Shown piece by piece: positions 34,034 to 43,084 of a stretch of 57,909 bases of DNA. A model generated the notes under the pieces. That model was not told where the DNA came from. It worked only from the letters and a program-made list of their open reading frames with translations, and did not search any database. The translations under genes were made by a program, and so were the position numbers. The stretch is from contig JBKDAM010000169.1 of NCBI GenBank assembly GCA_046316495.1, positions 1 to 57,909 of the forward strand, in the 5' to 3' direction. This DNA is from M3007 sp046316495 (lineage in GTDB: Bacteria > Bacteroidota > Bacteroidia > Chitinophagales > Saprospiraceae). Position 1 is the stretch's first letter. Each line of letters begins with the position of its first letter.

Positions 34034-34813
34034 TTATGGCACCTCCGCGCGCGACGGTAATTGATCGGACCATTTTTTCACCCAAGAATAGACTATTAGC
34101 ATTCCAAGCCCTAAAGCAGCTGCTTTAGCTGCCCAGCCCACCAGCTCAGAATCCGCCCCAGGTATCCCCTCTCGTTTTAAAAAAATTCCGTACAAAGCCC
34201 AGGTAACTGCCAACGCATGGCCGTAGTTGCGCTGTTGAAAAAGCATCCAGGCTGCTATCAGAGCTCCAATCCCTACCATACCTACCGTGATCTCCGCTTC
34301 AAAAGCTCCTCCATTCCAACCACTTCCAACCAGCCAAGCCGTCACGTTGGCAATCAAAGCAACCGATATCCAGCCTTGGTAAACCCCAAATGGTAAAGCC
34401 CAAAAAGGCTGAATGGCCGGATCCCGGAGCAATACATTGATGCGGATCAATACCAGCAACAGCGCGACCATGATGGCCACAGAAAGAGCAGTCAGCTGCC
34501 AATGCCAAGCAAATAACCAGGCTCCATTTAAAATGCAAGTGTATAAAAATAGGTTTCCTATGTTAGCAGCCCCCCGTTTGGCGGACTCCTGCCCCCAAAA
34601 AGGCGCTAAGACCCAAATAATTAATAAAGTATAAATAATCCCCCAAATAGAAAAGGTAGACCCAGCAGGAGTGAACAGATTCGGGTATAAGTCCGACAGT
34701 GCCCCAGGTGTATTGCCGTTCAAGGGCAAGCTGACAGAAAGAAAATTAATCGTCAGCACAGCGATTAGGGCTGCAACAGAACCAAACTGCGTAGTGATTG
34801 AAGAACGTGCCAT
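34034..34813 (-). CDS. TspO/MBR-like membrane protein
   Basis: 259 residues with six to seven membrane helices. FTPAGSTFSIWGIIYTLLIIW, LNGAWLFAWHW and PFGVYQGWISVALIANVTAW resemble the tryptophan-rich sensory protein (TspO/MBR) family, but this protein is longer than the usual about 160 residues, with extra C-terminal helices. TspO proteins bind porphyrins and act in stress signalling; whether this longer form does the same is unclear. It ends 29 bp before the small-membrane-protein promoter. The start ATG is preceded by a near -7 box (TACATTTA, minus strand, 34836-34843). Confidence 0.75.
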   Translation of the reverse strand: MARSSITTQFGSVAALIAVLTINFLSVSLPLNGNTPGALSDLYPNLFTPAGSTFSIWGIIYTLLIIWVLAPFWGQESAKRGAANIGNLFLYTCILNGAWLFAWHWQLTALSVAIMVALLLVLIRINVLLRDPAIQPFWALPFGVYQGWISVALIANVTAWLVGSGWNGGAFEAEITVGMVGIGALIAAWMLFQQRNYGHALAVTWALYGIFLKREGIPGADSELVGWAAKAAALGLGMLIVYSWVKKWSDQLPSRAEVP

Positions 34814-34991
34814 AAAATAGGATGTTTAGAAGGGTAAATGTAGGAAAAAACCAACCGATCCAGCTTTATTGGTAAGCAAAATTCCTAAAGTGCTTTTTCA
34901 GAAAGGAAAATTCCAGCCGCGTTTCGTGACAAAAATCACTCCGCAAAAGGTGGCACTTGCCCGACCTTTGCGGCCAATTCACCTTAAAATT

Positions 34992-36383
34992 ATGATTCTG
35001 CGATTAATCATCTCTTTCTCTCTTTGGTTTTTTTCCCAATCCGTTTTTCCCCAATCCACACCCAACGCCACACTACCCCGCTCCGAGCGACTCCGGGATG
35101 TCTTCAAACAAGGTCAACACCACGGAAATTTTCGATCGTTTGTTATGGCGACAGATAACGCCACTGGACTGAGCGATTACTACGGATGGGCGGCTGGCGG
35201 ATACTTGCATTTCCAAACAGCCTCTTTTAAAGGACTGCGGATGGGACTGGCCGGCTCATTTCATTTTAACCTCTCCTCCTCTGAATTCACTCAAAAAGAC
35301 CCGCTTACCAATGCGATCAACCGCTATGAAATTGGATTGTTCGATGTTGAAAATCCGACGAACCGCAGCGAGTTAAACCGCCTGGAAGAGCTGTGGCTTC
35401 GATATGAGTGGAAAAAAACTTGGGTCAGCGTGGGACGACAAATTTTGCAAACACCGCTGATTAACTACCAGGACGGGCGTATGCGCCCCACAGCCGAAGA
35501 AGGTGTCTGGATTTCCTCAACCCGCCTCCCCGGCACCAAAATAGAAGGAGGATGGCTATGGGCCATCTCTCCCCGAAGCACGGTTCGGTGGCACAATGTA
35601 GGCTCTTCCATTGGAATTTATCCCCGTGGACTTAATCCGGATGGTACAGCAAGCGGGTATCCGGAAAATATATCCAGCAAAGGAGTAGGCCTGATTGGTA
35701 TCAACACACAGGTAACAAAAAAAGGGAAATTACAGGTCTGGAACCAATATGTTGAGGGCGTTTTTAATACCGCCTTGCTCCAGACAGACTGGGAAGTTCC
35801 CATCCACCAAGAACATGCTCTCGTCGTGGGCCTGTTGGGGCTACACCAAAATGCGGTGGGCAATGGGGGAAATGAAGACCCCTCCAAAACCTACTTTCCT
35901 ACAGGACAGACGTCCAACGCCCTCAGTGCTCAGCTAGGATGGAAAAACAACCACTGGCAAGCCCTCGGAGGGTACACCCGGGTAACCGCGGAGGGTCGTT
36001 TTCTGTCCCCCCGAGAATGGGGAAGAGAGCCGTTTTACACCTTCCTTTCCAGAGAACGAATAGAGGGTAGCGGTGATTCGCACTCCGTAACCGGCCGGCT
36101 GATCTGGCAAGACCGAGAACACCGGTGGAGGACAGAATTAGCCTATGGGCAGTTTTACCTTCCAGATGTTAAACAGGCTGCACTTAACAAATATGCTTTC
36201 CCTTCTTTTAGACAGCTAAATTTGGATGTTCGATACACCTTTGGAGGAGCCCTAGAGGGACTTCGTGTGCACGGGTTGGTACTTTGGAAAGGAAATATGG
36301 GCGAACTCTACCAGCAAGCCAAGTATCAAATCAACAAGGTAGACCTCTGGCATTACAACCTGATTTTGAATTACCACTTTTAA
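34992..36383 (+). CDS. Outer-membrane porin, OprD-like
   Basis: 463 residues from ATG 34992 (MILRLIISFSLWFFSQSVFPQ, signal peptide); the frame is open further upstream but without a leader. After LPRSERLRDVFKQGQHHGNFRSFVMATDN, the pattern of alternating aromatic and polar residues fits a beta-barrel. LRYEWKKTWVSVGRQILQTPLINYQDGRMRPTAEEGVWI is typical of the OprD/outer-membrane porin group (GRQ...PL.N..D.RM.P). It ends in YNLILNYHF, with the terminal Phe used for barrel assembly. The substrate is unknown. A terminator hairpin follows directly. Confidence 0.85.
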   Translation: MILRLIISFSLWFFSQSVFPQSTPNATLPRSERLRDVFKQGQHHGNFRSFVMATDNATGLSDYYGWAAGGYLHFQTASFKGLRMGLAGSFHFNLSSSEFTQKDPLTNAINRYEIGLFDVENPTNRSELNRLEELWLRYEWKKTWVSVGRQILQTPLINYQDGRMRPTAEEGVWISSTRLPGTKIEGGWLWAISPRSTVRWHNVGSSIGIYPRGLNPDGTASGYPENISSKGVGLIGINTQVTKKGKLQVWNQYVEGVFNTALLQTDWEVPIHQEHALVVGLLGLHQNAVGNGGNEDPSKTYFPTGQTSNALSAQLGWKNNHWQALGGYTRVTAEGRFLSPREWGREPFYTFLSRERIEGSGDSHSVTGRLIWQDREHRWRTELAYGQFYLPDVKQAALNKYAFPSFRQLNLDVRYTFGGALEGLRVHGLVLWKGNMGELYQQAKYQINKVDLWHYNLILNYHF

Positions 36384-36418
36384 GCAGCGGGGCAAAGCCA
36401 CTACCTTGCCCCGCTGCT
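36383..36418. terminator. Hairpin between convergent porin and DUF1295 genes
   Basis: 13-bp inverted repeat (AGCAGCGGGGCAA / TTGCCCCGCTGCT) with a 10-nt loop, starting at the last base of the porin stop. T tracts are weak on both sides, but the position between convergent stops fits a shared terminator. Confidence 0.65.
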
Positions 36419-36430
36419 ACTTGATACAGA

Positions 36431-37348
36431 TTACCAAAATTTAGGAATAAAACGGGGCGTTTTACGCTGGTAATCTTCATAATCCCGGTACTTTTCAGCA
36501 CTTATTTTTTCTGAAAAATCAGAGCTGCCCATAAAAAGTAGCACCAATAACAAAGCGCCAGCCAACGACCAATTGAACCAACGGCCTGTGGCAGCTACGC
36601 TAAACAAATAAAAGCTAATCCAAATAGCCTGCTCCGAGGCGTAATTTGGATGGCGAACTTTCGACCAAAGCCCGGTTGCGCAAAAGCCAAGTGCAAATTC
36701 CCCTTCCAGCGGTTCACCCGCGTTTATTCGGCGGTATTTCTCTTGTTGGTAACGGTATTGCTGCTGGTCAGCCACCGTTTCTGTCACCAGAAAACCCAAA
36801 AACAAGCCGGCGGCTACCCAATCCATCACACCTAATACACCTGTTGGCTCAGCCATCGCGGCTACCGCAGGAAGTGTAAACAGTAAGATTAACCCGTGCT
36901 GATACAAGGAAATAAAAAATAGATTGAACAGGGCCCAGGCAAAGCGATTGCTCAAAAGCGGATTTTTGCGCAGTACCGCCCAACGGTAATCTTCCTCCCC
37001 TTGCCAAGGAATCCAATGATAGCCACCCCTTCTTCCAAAATTGTAGGTCAGTCGAGCCCCCCAAAGGGTCACCAGGACCGCCATCAACGTAAGCCGGGGC
37101 GTATAACCACCCGCGTCCGCCGTCATCCAAACATACAAAATAGGCACCAAGCTCCAGAGCTTATCTACTTGACTGCAGTTGCGAGTCAGTTCACTCACAA
37201 CAAAGCAACCAAGGGCGATTCCAAGGGTAGTTTTGGCGAGCAGGGATAAAATTTCCAGTTGTTCAGGGTTCAGGGGAGCATCCGAGTAGAACGCAACAAT
37301 GGGCAAGGCGATCAACGCCGCCAACAGAAACAGGATCGTTTTGAGCAT
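36431..37348 (-). CDS. DUF1295 (steroid 5-alpha-reductase-like) membrane protein
   Basis: 305 residues from ATG 37348 (MLKTILFLLAALIALPIVAF). The frame is open up to 37489, but that extension would overlap polA and lacks a leader-like start. Seven or so membrane helices and the family motifs RRGGYHWIPWQGEEDYRW, ADQQQYRYQ, GLWSKVRHPNYASEQAIWISFYLF and KYRDYEDYQRKTPRFIPKFW place it in DUF1295, related to NAD(P)H-using steroid reductases and methyltransferases of isoprenylcysteine type. The substrate is unknown. Confidence 0.9.
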   Translation of the reverse strand: MLKTILFLLAALIALPIVAFYSDAPLNPEQLEILSLLAKTTLGIALGCFVVSELTRNCSQVDKLWSLVPILYVWMTADAGGYTPRLTLMAVLVTLWGARLTYNFGRRGGYHWIPWQGEEDYRWAVLRKNPLLSNRFAWALFNLFFISLYQHGLILLFTLPAVAAMAEPTGVLGVMDWVAAGLFLGFLVTETVADQQQYRYQQEKYRRINAGEPLEGEFALGFCATGLWSKVRHPNYASEQAIWISFYLFSVAATGRWFNWSLAGALLLVLLFMGSSDFSEKISAEKYRDYEDYQRKTPRFIPKFW

Positions 37349-37457
37349 AGAAGAAGTAAAGATGAAGAAATCGGCGGCAAAATACCAACTTTTAGCAAAT
37401 TGGATTCTTTTCCGAAAAATTTCTCCTTTCATTTCCCAAACGCCTTGCTCACCAAAC

Positions 37458-40277
37458 TTAGTGGGCTTGAAGCCAGTTTTCCCCAACACCCATTTCTACC
37501 AAAATAGGGACCTTCAAATGAGGCAGCGCATGGGTCATCTTTTCCTGTATCAAAGGCTTGATACGTTCCAACTCCGAACGGTGCACATCGAATACCAATT
37601 CATCGTGAACCTGTAGGATCATTTTGGATTGAAAACCACCCTCCTCCAATGCCTGATGAATATTCACCATCGCAACCTTAATCAGATCGGCAGCTGTTCC
37701 TTGGATAGGCGTATTCACGGCAATTCGCTCACTCATGGAGCGCATCATACCATTTCGGCTATCAATATCCCGAAGGTAACGGCGGCGGCCTAATAAGGTT
37801 TCTACGTAGCCTTTTTTACGGGCAGACTCTACAATTCGAGTCATATAATCCCTCAATCCCGCATACTCCCGGAAGTAATTGTCTATCAACTCCTTGGCTT
37901 CCGTCCGCTTTATACCAAGTTGCTGAGAAAGATTACTCGCTCCAGCCCCATAAATAATACTGAAATTGACTGTTTTGGCGGCCCTCCGCTGCTCCGGACT
38001 GACGTCCTCCAAAGGTACCCCGTAAACCCGAGCGGCGGTAGCGGTATGAATATCCAATTCTTTCTGGAACGCATCCAACATCGCCTCATCCCCACTGATT
38101 TCCGCTATTAAACGCAACTCCACTTGAGAGTAGTCGGCCGACAACAACACATGGTCCATATCTCTTGGAATAAATGCTTCCCGAACTTTTCTGCCTTCCG
38201 CTGTCCGAATCGGGATGTTCTGCAAATTCGGATTTTGGCTACTCAGACGGCCAGTAGCTGCCAGAGCCTGGTTGAAGGACGAGTGTACTCGGCCGGTGCG
38301 CGGGTTGATCAGGGCGGGCAATGCATCTACATAGGTACTTTTCAGCTTCATAAGCCCTCGATGCGCCAAGATTTCGGCACAGATGGGGTAGTTGAGCGCC
38401 AACTCGGATAGGATTTCTTCGTCGGTGCTGTACTGGCCCGATTTCATCTTTTTTCCGGGATAGGGCACCCTAAGTTGTTCAAAAAGGGCTTCTCCCACCT
38501 GTTTAGGGCTGGCGATGTTAAACTTAAAACCCGCCATTTCGAGGATTTTATCCTCCAATCCGGATATTTTTTCTGCCAATTCTTTCGAGTATGCCTTTAG
38601 GAAATCCGGATCAATGCGAACGCCGGTATGTTCAATGGACGCCAGCACTTTGACCAAGGGTGTTTCTACTTCTCTGAACAAGCGGACCAGTTCAGGCCCC
38701 TTCTCGGCAAGTTTTGGGGCAAGAACATCCCGGAGTTGGATAGTGACATCGGCATCTTCAGCTGCATAATCTTTGATGAGCTCTACCGGGACGTCTCGCA
38801 TACTCCCCTGTTTGGCGCTTTTAGCGCCGATGAGGGTTTCAATCTTGACCGGAGCATACCCCAGGTAGGTTTCAGACAGGTAGTTCATGTTGTGCCGCAG
38901 CTCAGGTTCGATCAAGTAATGCGCCAACATGGTATCCCAAAAGTTGCCTCGCAACTCGCAGCCATAATTTTTTAGGACGATGAGGTCGTACTTCAGGTTT
39001 TGTCCGATTTTTTCGATGTGCTCATTTTCAAAAACAGATCGAAATTCCTCTACGATTGACTGCGCCTCGTTGCGGTCGGCGGGAATAGGCACATACCATG
39101 CCTCCCCTGCCTGGAGGGAGAACGACATACCGACCAGATCCGCCTGGGTAGCATCCAATGCAGTGGTTTCGGAATCATAGGAAAAAGCGGGGGCTTGCTC
39201 CAAAAGGTGGAGGAGCGCCTTCCGCTTTTCCGGGGTATCTGCTAAATGGTATTGGTGAGGCGTATTTTCAAGGGTTTTCAATTCCCTTGCAGGACTCGGA
39301 TCGGAAGCGGGTTCATTTTCAAACAAAGAGCCTTGGGTGCCAGTCTGGGTAGCGGGATTTGGTTTAGGCTTGGGAGCGGCAGCAGATCCATTTCCACCGG
39401 CCAGGGTACTTTTTAGGACCGTATCTGCAAAGGTGCGAAACTCTAGTTCCTTAAACAGCTCAATCAAGGCATCCCGATCGAAGGGTTCCAGTTCAAACTG
39501 CCGTTCGTCAAACTGAATGGGCACCTCCACATCGATGGTTGCCAGCCATTTGGAGAGCGTGGCCCGCTCCCCGTGTGTTTTTACGATTTCTTGTTGTTTA
39601 CCCTTCAACTTATCCGCGTTGGCCAATAAATTTTCAACCGTATCGAATTCTGCCAAAAGTTTGACGGCCGTTTTCTCCCCGATCCCTGGTAAGCCCGGTA
39701 TATTATCTACGGCATCCCCCATCAATCCGAGGACATCGATTACCTGGTCTACCCGTTGGACTCCCCATCGTTCACAGACCTCTTTTGGGCCCCAGATTTC
39801 TACCTCATTCCCTTGTCGGCCGGGCTTGTAGAGGTAGATCTGATCGGACACCAATTGGCCGTAGTCCTTATCGGGTGTTACCATGAAGGTGGTGTACCCT
39901 ACCCGCTCAGCTTGCTTGGCGAGGGTGCCAATCACATCATCAGCCTCGTAATTGGGGACCACCATCACCGGAATTCGCATGGCTTCCAGCAGTTTGGTGA
40001 TCCAGGGAAGCGCAAACGAGATATCCTCTGGTTGAGCTTCCCGATTTGCCTTGTATGCTTCAAACTTCTCGTGGCGGAAGGTACCGCCTTTGGGATCAAA
40101 CACCACTGCCAGGTGGGTGGGTTTTTCGGACTGAATGACATCCCATACGAACCGCATAAACCCTTGTACGGCGGAGACATTCCAGCCTTTGGAGTTTAGT
40201 AAAGGTCGAGTGAGAAAGGCAAAATGGGCACGGTATACCAGCGCGTGGCCATCCAACAAGAAAAGTTTGCGTTGCAT
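37458..40277 (-). CDS. polA: DNA polymerase I
   Basis: 939 residues, full length. The N-terminal 5'-3' exonuclease starts QRKLFLLDGHALVYRAHFAF. The 3'-5' exonuclease is intact (YDSETTALDA, IGQNLKYDLIVL, YAAEDADVT), so proofreading is expected. The polymerase domain has motif A SADYSQVELRLIAEIS, motif B RRAAKTVNFSIIYG and motif C ILQVHDELVFDV. It fills gaps and removes RNA primers during repair and replication. A Pro/Ala/Asn-rich linker (PKPKPNPATQTGTQG) joins the 5' nuclease to the Klenow part. A -7 box TACCTTTG lies 29 bp upstream (40307-40314). Confidence 0.97.
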   Translation of the reverse strand: MQRKLFLLDGHALVYRAHFAFLTRPLLNSKGWNVSAVQGFMRFVWDVIQSEKPTHLAVVFDPKGGTFRHEKFEAYKANREAQPEDISFALPWITKLLEAMRIPVMVVPNYEADDVIGTLAKQAERVGYTTFMVTPDKDYGQLVSDQIYLYKPGRQGNEVEIWGPKEVCERWGVQRVDQVIDVLGLMGDAVDNIPGLPGIGEKTAVKLLAEFDTVENLLANADKLKGKQQEIVKTHGERATLSKWLATIDVEVPIQFDERQFELEPFDRDALIELFKELEFRTFADTVLKSTLAGGNGSAAAPKPKPNPATQTGTQGSLFENEPASDPSPARELKTLENTPHQYHLADTPEKRKALLHLLEQAPAFSYDSETTALDATQADLVGMSFSLQAGEAWYVPIPADRNEAQSIVEEFRSVFENEHIEKIGQNLKYDLIVLKNYGCELRGNFWDTMLAHYLIEPELRHNMNYLSETYLGYAPVKIETLIGAKSAKQGSMRDVPVELIKDYAAEDADVTIQLRDVLAPKLAEKGPELVRLFREVETPLVKVLASIEHTGVRIDPDFLKAYSKELAEKISGLEDKILEMAGFKFNIASPKQVGEALFEQLRVPYPGKKMKSGQYSTDEEILSELALNYPICAEILAHRGLMKLKSTYVDALPALINPRTGRVHSSFNQALAATGRLSSQNPNLQNIPIRTAEGRKVREAFIPRDMDHVLLSADYSQVELRLIAEISGDEAMLDAFQKELDIHTATAARVYGVPLEDVSPEQRRAAKTVNFSIIYGAGASNLSQQLGIKRTEAKELIDNYFREYAGLRDYMTRIVESARKKGYVETLLGRRRYLRDIDSRNGMMRSMSERIAVNTPIQGTAADLIKVAMVNIHQALEEGGFQSKMILQVHDELVFDVHRSELERIKPLIQEKMTHALPHLKVPILVEMGVGENWLQAH

Positions 40278-40306
40278 AATTGGAATAGTCTAAATCAGAG
40301 GGAGGG

Positions 40307-40314
40307 CAAAGGTA
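40307..40314 (-). promoter_or_regulatory. -7 box of polA
   Basis: TACCTTTG on the minus strand, an exact TAnnTTTG match, 29 bp before the ATG at 40277. A CAA (TTG on the minus strand) lies 16 bp further up, slightly short of the usual spacing. Confidence 0.55.
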
Positions 40315-40450
40315 CGGTATGCGGACCGAACAAAGGGCAATTCCAATTTGACCCAAGCATATTCCTGTTTTTTTAGGGATGGAAAGGTCCTCCGTTGGCT
40401 GATCGCGTTCAACTGATCGTCGTAAGCGCAGAATTTACGGATCAATCCTG

Positions 40451-40458
40451 TACCTTTG
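40451..40458 (+). promoter_or_regulatory. -7 box of the MoxR-like gene
   Basis: TACCTTTG, an exact match and the same box as polA on the other strand, only 7 bp before the ATG at 40466, so the transcript would have a leader of a few nucleotides. Confidence 0.55.
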
Positions 40459-40465
40459 TGGAATC

Positions 40466-41575
40466 ATGTCCAGCTCCGATTTTCAGTGGCTCACCTATGG
40501 TGCCAAAGTACACGCCCACACCGTTACCCAACTCCTTCGCCATGCCTTTGAGGTAATGAACTCCCTTTCGGGCGAAGAGCGCCCCACCCCCATTTGTATT
40601 TGGGGACTCCATGGAATTGGGAAAACAGAGTTGGTTCGAGGCTTAGCCAAAGAGTTAAATGCTCAGATGGTGTATGTGGCTCCTGCTCAATTTGAAGAGA
40701 TGGGTGACCTGGTTGGGATGCCCCGAATTGAGGGTAACAGCACCCGCTTCGCCCCTCCCTCTTGGGTGCCTCGGACAGAAGGACCTGGCATTCTGTTGCT
40801 GGACGATGTTAATCGGGCGGATGACCGGATCTTGCGGGGTATCATGCAGCTATTGCAGTATTATGAGTTGGTCTCCTGGCAGCTCCCTAGGAAGTGGCTG
40901 ATCGTCCTGACGGCCAATCCAGATGGCGGAGATTACTCGGTTACTCCGATGGACGATGCCTTGTTGAACCGTATGCTGCATGTCACCATGCAATTTGATG
41001 CGACGGAATGGGCGAAATGGGCTGAAAAGGCCGGAGTGGATGACCGTGGGATTAATTTTGTCTTGGCCTATCCTGAATTAGTCAACGGAAAGCGAACCAC
41101 CCCTCGCTCATTGGTGCAGTTTTTTGATCAGCTTCGTCCTTTTGACAACCTGAGCGAAGCCCTCCCTATGGTTAAACTCCTGGGAGAAGCCAGCCTGGAT
41201 CCCGAAACCGTACAAGCCTTTATACAGTTTGTTCATCTTCGACTCGATATCCTGCCCAGTCCGGAGGAAATTCTGGACAGCCCTGATTTTGACCAGTTGG
41301 CCGCCCGCCTGCAGCGCATTATCCAAGGCGAAGGCGTTCAGCGCCTGGATATGCTTTCGGTGGTGATTACCCGACTCATCCATTTCCTGACGCATCAGCC
41401 TCCGGAATTGCAGGAGCAACGCTTGGCACAGCTTGCCCGCTTTATCCTGCTGGATTATATTCCGAACGACCTTCGGTTGAGCATGGCGCAAGCCTTAACG
41501 AGCAGTGGGCAGCCCGCTTTGCTCAAATTGTACGCCATTCCTGAAATCGGACAACTGTTATTGAAAAAAATGTAA
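40466..41575 (+). CDS. MoxR-like AAA+ ATPase
   Basis: 369 residues. Walker A is WGLHGIGKTELV, Walker B ILLLDDVNRADD, sensor 1 VLTANPDG and the arginine-finger region ALLNRMLHV. The layout (R..LQYYELVSW..P, then DYSVTPMDDALLNR) is that of the MoxR/AAA_5 group, which remodels proteins or inserts cofactors together with a VWA-domain partner. No VWA or metallopeptidase gene lies next to it, so its partner is encoded elsewhere or absent. The last about 130 residues are helical and unrecognised. It is divergent from polA. Confidence 0.88.
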   Translation: MSSSDFQWLTYGAKVHAHTVTQLLRHAFEVMNSLSGEERPTPICIWGLHGIGKTELVRGLAKELNAQMVYVAPAQFEEMGDLVGMPRIEGNSTRFAPPSWVPRTEGPGILLLDDVNRADDRILRGIMQLLQYYELVSWQLPRKWLIVLTANPDGGDYSVTPMDDALLNRMLHVTMQFDATEWAKWAEKAGVDDRGINFVLAYPELVNGKRTTPRSLVQFFDQLRPFDNLSEALPMVKLLGEASLDPETVQAFIQFVHLRLDILPSPEEILDSPDFDQLAARLQRIIQGEGVQRLDMLSVVITRLIHFLTHQPPELQEQRLAQLARFILLDYIPNDLRLSMAQALTSSGQPALLKLYAIPEIGQLLLKKM

Positions 41576-41612
41576 GTTTTCGAAAAAGAGGTTAAATATT
41601 CGGTGGCTTGGT

Positions 41613-41620
41613 TACATTTG
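41613..41620 (+). promoter_or_regulatory. -7 box of the sugar transporter gene
   Basis: TACATTTG, an exact TAnnTTTG match, 33 bp before the ATG at 41654 and after the MoxR-like stop at 41575, so the two genes are probably transcribed separately. Confidence 0.55.
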
Positions 41621-41653
41621 CCATCAAAACGAATTTCAACCTAGCTCGAACGT

Positions 41654-42913
41654 ATGGCGTCTAACAAACAGTCCTCTATCATCCCAATCACGATCATTGG
41701 GATCCTGTTTTTTATTTTTGGTTTTGTCACCTGGCTAAACGGCACCTTAATTCCGTACCTGAAAATTGCCTGTGAACTGAACACTTTTCAATCCTTGCTG
41801 GTCGCCTTTGCATTCTATATCTCCTACTTTGTAATGGCCCTCCCCTCTTCCTGGATTCTTCAAAAAACGGGATTTAAAAACGGCATGATGTTGGGCTTAA
41901 TCGTCATGGCCATCGGCACCCTGCTCTTTATTCCAGCGGCGAATAGCCGGGAATATGGACTTTTCTTGCTTGGATTATTTGTGATTGGAACGGGGCTATC
42001 CATTCTCCAAACCGCATCCAATCCCTACATCACGATCTTGGGCCCCATTGAAAGTGCTGCCAAACGCATCAGTATCATGGGAATTTGCAATAAAGTAGCG
42101 GGAGCAATTGCACCCATTATTCTTGGCGCCATTGTTTTAGCCGATGCAGATACCTTTGTAGCGGACTTGGCAGGGCTGGATGCGGTGGAAAAAGCAGCTC
42201 GGCTGGATGAGTTGGCGCGGCGAGTGATTGCTCCTTACATGATGATGACGGCTGTCTTGGTTGCCCTCGCCTTGTTTGTACGCTTCTCCCCTCTTCAGGA
42301 AATTAACCCGGAGGAAGAATCCGCAGAAGGCATCGCCGGTGATACTCGCAGCAGCGTTTTTCAGTATCCAAACCTGGTGTTGGGCGTATTGGCCATTTTC
42401 TGCTGCGTAGGAGTGGAGGTAATTGCAGGGGATACGATTGGCGGGTACGGGACGACGCAGGGAATTGCACTTTCAGAAGCAAAAAATTTCACTTCCTTTA
42501 CCCTATCCGCTATGGTGGTTGGGTATATCATAGGTATTCTTGCCATTCCAAAGTACATATCTCAGTCAAAAGCATTGTCTATTTCCGCCGTTTTGGGCAT
42601 CTTGTTTGCTATGATGGCGATCTTATCCAGTGGGTACAATTCTGTATTGTTCATTGCCTTACTTGGTTTAGCCAATGCCTTGGTTTGGCCAGCTATTTGG
42701 CCACTGGCGATTCAGGGATTAGGTAAATTCACCAAGACAGGTTCGGCGATGTTGATTATGGGCATAGCTGGTGGTGCGATTATGCCCCTGGTGTACGGCG
42801 CATTTGCGGATATGCCTGCTTTTGGCCCTAAACTAGCTTACATTGTGCTGGTGCCGCTTTATCTATTTCTATTATTTTTTAGCGAAAAAGGGCATAAAAT
42901 TGCACGTTGGTAA
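41654..42913 (+). CDS. MFS sugar transporter, FucP/GluP type
   Basis: 419 residues, 12 membrane helices. FFIFGFVTWLNGTLIPYLKIACELN is the signature start of the FucP (fucose/glucose/galactose:H+ symporter) family, followed by FYISYFVMALPSSWILQKTGFKNGM and GTGLSILQTASNPYITILGP. It takes up a hexose with protons; which sugar cannot be told. The central loop (VLADADTFVADLAGLDAVEKAARLDEL) is typical of Bacteroidota members. It is followed by a strong terminator. Confidence 0.93.
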   Translation: MASNKQSSIIPITIIGILFFIFGFVTWLNGTLIPYLKIACELNTFQSLLVAFAFYISYFVMALPSSWILQKTGFKNGMMLGLIVMAIGTLLFIPAANSREYGLFLLGLFVIGTGLSILQTASNPYITILGPIESAAKRISIMGICNKVAGAIAPIILGAIVLADADTFVADLAGLDAVEKAARLDELARRVIAPYMMMTAVLVALALFVRFSPLQEINPEEESAEGIAGDTRSSVFQYPNLVLGVLAIFCCVGVEVIAGDTIGGYGTTQGIALSEAKNFTSFTLSAMVVGYIIGILAIPKYISQSKALSISAVLGILFAMMAILSSGYNSVLFIALLGLANALVWPAIWPLAIQGLGKFTKTGSAMLIMGIAGGAIMPLVYGAFADMPAFGPKLAYIVLVPLYLFLLFFSEKGHKIARW

Positions 42914-42938
42914 ACAGCCCCTCTAGGGATCCATTCGT

Positions 42939-42981
42939 GAAAAAGGAATCAAGCGTGGCTACTACTCTTGGTTCCTTTTTC
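42939..42981 (+). terminator. Terminator of the sugar transporter gene
   Basis: 15-bp stem (GAAAAAGGAATCAAG / CTTGGTTCCTTTTTC, one G-T pair) around a 13-nt loop. The T-run forms part of the right arm, 26 bp after the stop. Confidence 0.8.
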
Positions 42982-43084
42982 GTTTATTAAGGTAAAATCA
43001 GCACTGTAAGGGACATCGATCTGGGGCTTCACCTAAACTAAAGCAGGGAAATACTGTTTAAAGTCCTTCTTTATTCACTTCCCT

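Noticed and set aside
37349..37489. N-terminal extension of the DUF1295 protein
   Set aside because: It overlaps the 3' end of polA and places extra charged residues before the first membrane helix; ATG 37348 fits the family.
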